64,000 nt of DNA, from positions 124,001-188,000 of the forward strand of contig JAPFFF010000048.1 in NCBI GenBank assembly GCA_039105265.1, in the 5' to 3' direction. The first letter of the stretch is position 1. Every line of letters starts with the position of its first letter. Source of the DNA: Tritrichomonas musculus (lineage: Eukaryota > Parabasalia > Tritrichomonadida > Tritrichomonadidae). A model generated the notes under the pieces. The model was given only the letters and a program-made list of their open reading frames with translations. It was not told the origin of the DNA and ran no database searches. Of this stretch, positions 59,001 to 64,000 are shown one piece after another. The translations under genes and the position numbers were made by a program.

Positions 59001-61700
59001 ATCATATATTACATTCTTTCTTAATACTATCTTGAAGATAGGCTTATTCGAATTTAAAAAGGCTTGTTTTTGTAAATCGGGTACAAAGATGCCTAATAGG
59101 TTGTATTCGATATCATTGATAGTATTAGATAATGAGTATACATCCTTGTTTGTAATAACAAATTCAGGTATACCTGATTCTAAAACAAAATTAGGGTCTG
59201 TTGTAGGAGTAGTAGGTGTTGTGCTTATCTTTCCATTTATTACTTTATAATCAACTAATGCTGAATTAATTTGTTTTCTAAATGTTTCTAATAACTCATC
59301 ATCAGGTTCAATCACTATTATATTTCCATCAGGGTCAACAATTTCATCATTCTCTAATAACTGTGCACCATTTCCAACTACCTTATTATATATCCAATCT
59401 AATCCATCAAAGAATAGACAAAAAATCGGGAAAATAACATACTCAACTGCAAGAACTCCAATAGTAACCAAGGCTGCACCCATGATGAAAGCTATTATTG
59501 TAATCCTCACCATATGAGGACAATTTTCCCAAAATGTTCCTTTTCCATCACTATCCTCACCTGTAAAGAATAAAAAGGTATTTATACCAAACTTTTTAAC
59601 TCCTTGCCATATTGTAGTAAATATCGTTTTCATCTTACTCCATACATTAGACCAAAATATTGGAAAAGAGGTATATGCTACTTCATATATTTCATATCCT
59701 TTGCTCTTTAATGCATCAACTGTTTCGCTCGATGGTAATAGTTCACTAAATCGGTCAACAAGTTCATCAATATTATGGTCTATCTTACCAATATAATCAC
59801 CTTTATTCTTTTCATAGTTTATTATCTTAACAATAACCTCTTTTGTACCATTATACCCCTTAAATAATAAATATGGTATTTCACTATTCCATAAAAAGTA
59901 GATGACATTATATATAACCTTTAATGTATTAGTTAACGCATAATCTATTACCTGATAAGATAAAATAAAAGGTGCAACATTTATTACAACCATCGTTCCA
60001 ATAATATTTACTAGCAGTTTTTGTAGTATTGCTGATGTTTGTTTACCTAATGTTATTATTTTTTTCACGGTTACATGTACTGGTTCATTAGGTTTGATAC
60101 GTGACTTTATAGTACTCTTTATTTTTTCAAATGCCTCAGACAATTCATCACCAGATGGAAAATAGAAGGTGTCACTACCATCTCCAATAATTTGAATTTG
60201 GTCAGCAGCAGGTGGTGGATTAGGTTCTGGTTCTGGTGTAGGGTCTGGTGAAGGCTCTGGTGATTCCTCTACTATCTCTATTTTAACAGGTCTTATTTCT
60301 GGTTCATTAGTTGTTTCATTAATTAGGCATATATATGGTGTTGTACCAAATGCTTCTAATAGGTCAGTGTATACGATAGTATCACTATTGAGTTGATTTA
60401 ATAATTCATTGATATTGTCATTTGTCGTGTTTGTTTGCTCAACAAATTCTTTAAAAGTGTTTATCTTCTTAGGCTTAATATCATATATGGTTTCATTCGT
60501 AGTTGTGTTTGTTTCTTTTTCAACAACTTTAATAGGTTCTATTGCTGAAAAATCTATTGCTGTTTTGTTAATCCATTTAGATATGTTATTATTATTTAGA
60601 CTGATATTAGAGATAATATTATTTAAGCTTGTTAGAGGCTTTTGTTTAACTTCATAAGAGGTTGTTTTTGTTTCCTCATCTGTTTTTTCTTCTATGACCG
60701 AGAGATTATCTAATTGGGTAAAATCGATACCTGTTGTTTTAGTATTTTCTAATTTTGTCAACCATTTCTTAAGATTATCATTGCTTGCATTTAACTGTGT
60801 TATTAAGTCTGTGAAGGTATCTACATGCTTATCTTCAAGCTGATATGTTATTACGGTTTCATCCCAAGGACCTGTACTCGTTTCATCTAGTTCCCCAGGA
60901 TGATGTATTATTTTTGTTTCTTCTTTCCAGCATGATAGGTTTAGTTTTTTCTCAACAATTAAGATTTCAATTAAACATAATGCTAATTTTTCGAATTCTT
61001 TAGTAAATTGTTTATATGTCTTTATTGGCACTTGGTCTTGTTCAAAATATCCATCGCCGATTCTTTTGATAATTGTTGCTATGTCTGTATATGATGTATC
61101 AATGAGTTCAGTACCTAGAAATTCTTCTACATTAAATCCATCTATTTTATCCATAGTATCAAATATATAGTCAACAACATTTTTCAAACCATCATAATTA
61201 TTATTTAATGCTGCTACTAATTTGTTGTATGTACTAACATCAAGAGTTTGCTCTTTAACCTCATTAACGAAAATTGTTAATTTCGCATCAGGTGCTACTA
61301 CTGATGCACCCATAACATCAATTATATCCGTCTTCATTTTATTCAAGTATGTCTGTAAATTAGTAGTACTTGTTGAAATACGTTCATATAGCTTCTTTAA
61401 TGATGCTGCATAGTTCATCTCTTTTAATGTACCATCTGGGTTCCATGTAGTAATACCTTGTCCTTCCATAATATTAAGGTTACAAAATCCATCTAATCCT
61501 CCTTGCTTATCTAAATAATCACCAACTATCTTTTTATCTATTTCTGCTTTATTGTATAAACAGCTAAATGTTGGATAATCATCTGGGTCCTCATTTCTTA
61601 TAATATCAATATTACCTTCATCATTAACACTTATCTCAACATCCTTGTCTTTGAGCTTCTCTGCTTCATTTGATTGCAAAGAATAAAGTTTAATTGACAT
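56061..61700 (-). CDS. Giant fibre-like membrane/virion protein of Maverick element B
   Basis: 1879 aa from ATG 61,700, which leaves 17 bases to the divergent penton-like start; an upstream TTG/ATG extension would overlap that gene. The N-terminal ~470 residues are helical, repetitive segments with recurrent ITQLNASNDNLKKWL-type units. A Pro/Glu linker (PEPSPDPTPEPEPNPPP) lies near 475-495. Hydrophobic segments lie near 560-600, 725-765 and 1364-1390. The middle is beta-rich. The C-terminus has a phage-fibre-like VDLSNYALKSELEEV segment, a coiled coil (NLERENATLKDTIAAMEARL) and a ~120-aa terminal domain that could be a trimeric head. A surface fibre or membrane-spanning virion protein is inferred. 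No enzyme motif seen. Confidence 0.65.
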   Translation of the reverse strand: MSIKLYSLQSNEAEKLKDKDVEISVNDEGNIDIIRNEDPDDYPTFSCLYNKAEIDKKIVGDYLDKQGGLDGFCNLNIMEGQGITTWNPDGTLKEMNYAASLKKLYERISTSTTNLQTYLNKMKTDIIDVMGASVVAPDAKLTIFVNEVKEQTLDVSTYNKLVAALNNNYDGLKNVVDYIFDTMDKIDGFNVEEFLGTELIDTSYTDIATIIKRIGDGYFEQDQVPIKTYKQFTKEFEKLALCLIEILIVEKKLNLSCWKEETKIIHHPGELDETSTGPWDETVITYQLEDKHVDTFTDLITQLNASNDNLKKWLTKLENTKTTGIDFTQLDNLSVIEEKTDEETKTTSYEVKQKPLTSLNNIISNISLNNNNISKWINKTAIDFSAIEPIKVVEKETNTTTNETIYDIKPKKINTFKEFVEQTNTTNDNINELLNQLNSDTIVYTDLLEAFGTTPYICLINETTNEPEIRPVKIEIVEESPEPSPDPTPEPEPNPPPAADQIQIIGDGSDTFYFPSGDELSEAFEKIKSTIKSRIKPNEPVHVTVKKIITLGKQTSAILQKLLVNIIGTMVVINVAPFILSYQVIDYALTNTLKVIYNVIYFLWNSEIPYLLFKGYNGTKEVIVKIINYEKNKGDYIGKIDHNIDELVDRFSELLPSSETVDALKSKGYEIYEVAYTSFPIFWSNVWSKMKTIFTTIWQGVKKFGINTFLFFTGEDSDGKGTFWENCPHMVRITIIAFIMGAALVTIGVLAVEYVIFPIFCLFFDGLDWIYNKVVGNGAQLLENDEIVDPDGNIIVIEPDDELLETFRKQINSALVDYKVINGKISTTPTTPTTDPNFVLESGIPEFVITNKDVYSLSNTINDIEYNLLGIFVPDLQKQAFLNSNKPIFKIVLRKNVIYDERGRYIKEFYIASRNGKIVCPVITYNKENDYCTINDNSSTDDRYYIAFDKSLPFHPYTLYLNGELSIMNEYEPTALKTDKAIKCSIIEADNALKLHKSDVHYFYKPSIITEEKIGEDEYYKMVYEVPDNYEIPDKLNFVFKEHCFGNTWNLQWNTDKSRENKGYWSGDNAKGHLNGKVINKWNIRPTKKANSCYGCWITVKQTDMHEAIITNEGNGLMHSLLKNYKNEFKLEMKDGTIKDGSEWNMTCAYENHLTDGLSNSLHPGYYGTVLLYISMDSTEGIRTDLVEKIYLDIYVGESSTATRLSFKPDGFHAQKNGEVFVDVIPVLDTIETISYDWGFCLDVGETRDIKLYLRKDYTDPIDEINWDSSTNAFKYIIDQQFYEITPNPNAATTLYTDYNITSSKIITADNITTMRSDLNVLTNNFDVVSYDVKDITSKVNVLNAEMGETKRITKHLQEDIDQVRIVSNVALAFGVIGTAGSIANVGLTLFRTGFTFTKAGVDSAIEGVSQGEHALFHLGDGSNLPPLKIGRSTTTDLTPIINWCDAEKVVVEYTDETEDISKTITTYRDAIDLCNHFRESLKPAFRLLADKINEVNEEVENNNYVDKNDLVRDDTIDIVGSIVNKEVHLEAEDVITDGTIKARLMVMKVSEFNDIDYEECIITITIAGGTISQYEGSDYFPTCTLNDKTIVIANPQQVRVTGIAIKENSAVRRMSFEVKDIAYTCDIDALNNKVDSLEKISHDNNESIATIMNEYPTVDEVNDVLKEYALKKDIPEPVDLSNYALKSELEEVKTKIDNTSKAHQDLAILVGEHVASIVTINSKISNLERENATLKDTIAAMEARLAALEEKNDPDREWKAYYTGFTDVTDEYNRYFLFSYFTSEKHIIIDNLDNDPTGDNEPVPDGEYLLIFKDKTQKLHFIRFISTEWSDPQQIKSYLDEIYFKDTNPPSGAYDIYNIELDCDECSMICFDAIYMKK

Positions 61701-61717
61701 TTTTTGGATATAATAAA

Positions 61718-62428
61718 ATGTTAGTATCAGTACAAAGTACAAATGCAGATGAATATAATAAGGTATCAGTTAATTTAGATATACCTTGGAAGTGTAAATA
61801 TGTCAAGTATTATGTATCTTCAATTAGTACCTTGAGTAATATTCTGTTAACCAATGGTGATGATTATATTGAAATGTCAAGTGATTCAATACCTATTAAA
61901 GCCTATTTTCGAACTCCTAAATTTTCCTATACTATCAAAGAATTACAATCGGTATTAAATTTAATGTCTTGGTTTCAATGGGAGTATAAACAAGAAACAA
62001 GAACATTTCAATTAAAAACCACAATGAAGACTACCATTACGTCTTTAACTCATCGAGCTGCATTAGTAACTGGTCTTTATAATACTCCATTGCCTTTAGA
62101 GTTGCCTGCTAATACAACCTATATAATAAAAGATATACCAATATTAAATCATACTAAGTTGTATTTAGTATCATTACAAGGTAATGCCATATACTCCAAT
62201 ATAGGTGAACAACAATATACACCATCAGTTATTGGTAGTATAAATACCTTCACCTTAGATAATAAACCACTTATATATGATTTCGAAACTGAAAGTAAAC
62301 CATTAAAAATAAAAACATATACAGATTCATTAAAATTTTTAGAATTAAGTTTAGTAGATTTCCAATACCAGCCGATATTGTTAAAAAGTCCTTTGTTCAT
62401 AACTATCAAAATTAAACCATCTACGTAA
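61718..62428 (+). CDS. Penton-like minor capsid protein candidate
   Basis: 236 aa from ATG 61,718; ATG 61,694 would overlap the divergent fibre gene. It is nearly all beta strand by eye, opening with VSVNLDIPWKCKYVKYYVSS and closing with LELSLVDFQYQPILLKSPLF ITIKIKP. A strand pattern ending in a hydrophobic ITIKI strand is typical of single jelly-roll minor capsid proteins of Polintons and large DNA viruses. Length also fits. Divergent from the fibre-like gene and convergent, with an 8-base overlap, with the polymerase. The fold is inferred from pattern only. Confidence 0.6.
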   Translation: MLVSVQSTNADEYNKVSVNLDIPWKCKYVKYYVSSISTLSNILLTNGDDYIEMSSDSIPIKAYFRTPKFSYTIKELQSVLNLMSWFQWEYKQETRTFQLKTTMKTTITSLTHRAALVTGLYNTPLPLELPANTTYIIKDIPILNHTKLYLVSLQGNAIYSNIGEQQYTPSVIGSINTFTLDNKPLIYDFETESKPLKIKTYTDSLKFLELSLVDFQYQPILLKSPLFITIKIKPST

Positions 62429-64000
62429 ACCTAAGAGTACGTGCAAATTTAGGTAAGTTGGTTTGTTGAAATGTCTTTGACTTCCTGAATGCATTCGAAC
62501 CATCCAACAAATCAAATGTCATGCTTTCTCCTTTGTACATCCTTTCAAAAAGTTCTTCAACTGAGATACCCATCCTTTTGCACTTGTTGAGAATAACTTG
62601 TTTTGGAATTCCTTTAAGTCTAATATGGTATCCTTCATTTCCTTGTTCATCAACCAAGATATCGAGGTAGCTCTTTTTACCAAGTGCAATGAGTTTTCTT
62701 GAGTGTATTTCCCCTTGACTACCTTCGAACTCATCGAAGTCATTATGGAACTGACACATATTTTTACCAATAAGAGGTTGATGATACTTGAACTGGAATA
62801 AGTCAGCTATCTTTGGCACGTCATTTTCCATAACGTGACAAGAATCTGTGTCTTGGTAGTAGATAGGTATACCTGCTTGTTCAGCTGTAGCCATAACCCT
62901 GTTCATTAAGTGCTTACTCCAAGAGAGAACGCTTGCACCAAATTGAGGTAGGTTGAAATGGTCATTAATTGGTTTCAACTTCTTGACATAGCACTTATCA
63001 ATATTAACATCTTCAACAACCTCCTTGACAAAGTTGTAGTTCCGCCAGAGATACTTGTATAGTTGGCTTTTTGGTACTGTCTTTGTTTCAGTCTTAGTTG
63101 CTTTTAATATTGACTTGCCATATATGGAGTTGAGGAGGAGCTTTATTGTTTGTTCAAGAGGGTTCTTTTGCTTTTTATAACTTGCCCTGAGATTAAAGAG
63201 CTTCTCAATGAACTCATTGATTTTCTTGTTAAATCCTTCATCAAAGTAATAGCCACGTATTAACTCATATTCAACATCATAAAATTCGAACAAGTCCATA
63301 AGACCTACTTTATCGATATAATAATGGTCAACAAGGAAATTGCCGAATATTTTACTACCTGTTTCATTCCTTGTAAATACTTGTCCAAATTTATATGGCT
63401 CTTTTGATTTACATTCGAGTTTCTTGATGTTGACTTCGATAAAGAATGTATCATATTGCATAAGTTGTTCATGGGTAGTACCTTGTGGTATTACTTTAGG
63501 TCTTCCTTTTGGTATACCATCCATGACATACATTGCAGATGGATATAAGCTAACTGCATCAAAGTCTTGTATCCTTCCTTCGATGTATTGCTTTTCATTA
63601 CCTGCTGTCATTGTTCGTCCACCTGAAACACATCGTTGAATGAAGTCTTGACACTTACCTGATAATTCATAACATCCATCAAAACAACCATATTTTTTTG
63701 CAAAGCAATATCCAATAGCACTGATAGATATAAAATCATGAACACCATACATATCTGTCTTTGTTTCTTTAAAGACTTCTCCGAGGTCTCTATTAAATTT
63801 TTCCATTCCCTTCATCAAAACAATACAATCCTTGAAACAATAGAAGATGGCATATTTAATGATGTCGATTTTGCCATCATTATAACAATTTGCTATTTTT
63901 GCATTTTCGATAATCTGCTTGCAGTTTGCATCAAGTTGTTCTTTCGATAACTTGTCTTGGTTTTCATCGATGTATTGCTGTTGGAACTCAGTAGCATCAA
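62421..64000 (-). CDS. Family B DNA polymerase of element B, 5' end outside the window
   Basis: The C-terminal 526 codons of a protein-primed-type polymerase. The frame stays open to the right edge (no start or stop between 63,815 and 64,000), so the gene continues. An Exo III-like YNDGKIDIIKYAIFYCF lies near the edge. Motif A is DFDAVSLYPS (about 63,541-63,570), motif B KLLLNSIYGK (about 63,115-63,145) and motif C YYQDTDS (about 62,841-62,860), followed by RLKGIPK. All catalytic acids are present. No HNH insertion lies in the visible part, and the sequence is clearly different from the polymerase at 689-4789. It would replicate element B. Confidence 0.93.
   Translation of the reverse strand, partial: DATEFQQQYIDENQDKLSKEQLDANCKQIIENAKIANCYNDGKIDIIKYAIFYCFKDCIVLMKGMEKFNRDLGEVFKETKTDMYGVHDFISISAIGYCFAKKYGCFDGCYELSGKCQDFIQRCVSGGRTMTAGNEKQYIEGRIQDFDAVSLYPSAMYVMDGIPKGRPKVIPQGTTHEQLMQYDTFFIEVNIKKLECKSKEPYKFGQVFTRNETGSKIFGNFLVDHYYIDKVGLMDLFEFYDVEYELIRGYYFDEGFNKKINEFIEKLFNLRASYKKQKNPLEQTIKLLLNSIYGKSILKATKTETKTVPKSQLYKYLWRNYNFVKEVVEDVNIDKCYVKKLKPINDHFNLPQFGASVLSWSKHLMNRVMATAEQAGIPIYYQDTDSCHVMENDVPKIADLFQFKYHQPLIGKNMCQFHNDFDEFEGSQGEIHSRKLIALGKKSYLDILVDEQGNEGYHIRLKGIPKQVILNKCKRMGISVEELFERMYKGESMTFDLLDGSNAFRKSKTFQQTNLPKFARTLRFT

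Larger units (their letters stand above)
55378..64000. mobile_element. Maverick/Polinton-like element B, left end, partial
   Basis: Begins at an abrupt composition change inside the DDE transposase (about 55,378), followed by a short GC-rich stretch, A-rich DNA, a 38-bp minisatellite and three virus-like genes (fibre-like, penton-like, family B polymerase). It continues past the window. Its polymerase differs from that of element A, so it is a distinct lineage. Confidence 0.8.

Noticed and set aside
62421-63815. Polymerase B as a truncated 465-aa gene starting at 63,815
   Set aside because: The frame is open upstream to the window edge with polymerase-like sequence, so it is cut by the window and not by a start codon.

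Overview
This window looks like a piece of a parabasalid (trichomonad) nuclear genome, most like Tritrichomonas or Trichomonas. The evidence is very AT-rich spacers, intronless genes, TCA-type initiator motifs a few bases before several ATGs, TAAA overlapping or just after stop codons, and families expanded in trichomonads: BspA-like leucine-rich repeats, protein kinases fused to Sel1 or BspA repeats, Pmp-like beta-helix proteins, DUF3447/ankyrin modules, NUMOD/HNH genes and Maverick (Polinton) elements. The genus is inferred from family recognition, not from a marker gene.

Layout. (1) 1-8.4 kb: end of a Maverick-like element, with a 14-bp minisatellite, a ~41-bp subterminal repeat, a protein-primed family B DNA polymerase carrying an internal HNH zinc module, a lytic-peptide-like minor virion protein, a small membrane protein, a coiled-coil protein, a packaging ATPase and two unidentified element genes. 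(2) 9-30.8 kb: host DNA with a broken gene, a class 3 lipase, two identical tRNA-His genes created by a segmental duplication, a kinase/coiled-coil/BspA/membrane fusion, a BspA-like protein, a kinase-Sel1 protein with a decayed relative, a bacterial-type cyclophilin-like gene, and the wreck of a bacterial MraY gene. (3) 31-33.7 kb: a Pmp-like surface protein. (4) 33,690-44,456: a complete 10.77-kb Mutator-like (MULE) transposon with ~1.14-kb near-identical terminal inverted repeats and a perfect 10-bp target duplication. Its transposase is fused to a trichomonad DUF3447/ankyrin-type module and an AT-hook, and the interior holds decayed Pmp-like and NUMOD/HNH genes. (5) 46.4-53.5 kb: a metacaspase-fold protein lacking its catalytic residues, a truncated bacterial diaminopimelate decarboxylase, a copine and a two-repeat PARP-like protein. 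(6) 54-64 kb: a broken DDE transposase cut off by the end of a second, different Maverick-like element, with a 38-bp minisatellite, a giant fibre-like membrane protein, a penton-like protein and a second family B polymerase that runs off the window.

How the parts relate. The two Maverick fragments carry different polymerases, so they are separate lineages, yet they share a ~37-bp end sequence in inverted orientation (428-463 and 56,024-56,060). Within each, virion-type genes (ATPase, lytic peptide, fibre, penton) sit beside a replication polymerase, as in virus-like transposons. The MULE landed about 25-35 bp upstream of the Pmp-like start codon and so separated that gene from its old promoter. 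Two unrelated remnants, MraY and LysA, both come from bacterial cell-wall or diaminopimelate metabolism and are best read as lateral transfers that have since decayed. Nothing was searched against a database. Family names rest on motifs read by eye.
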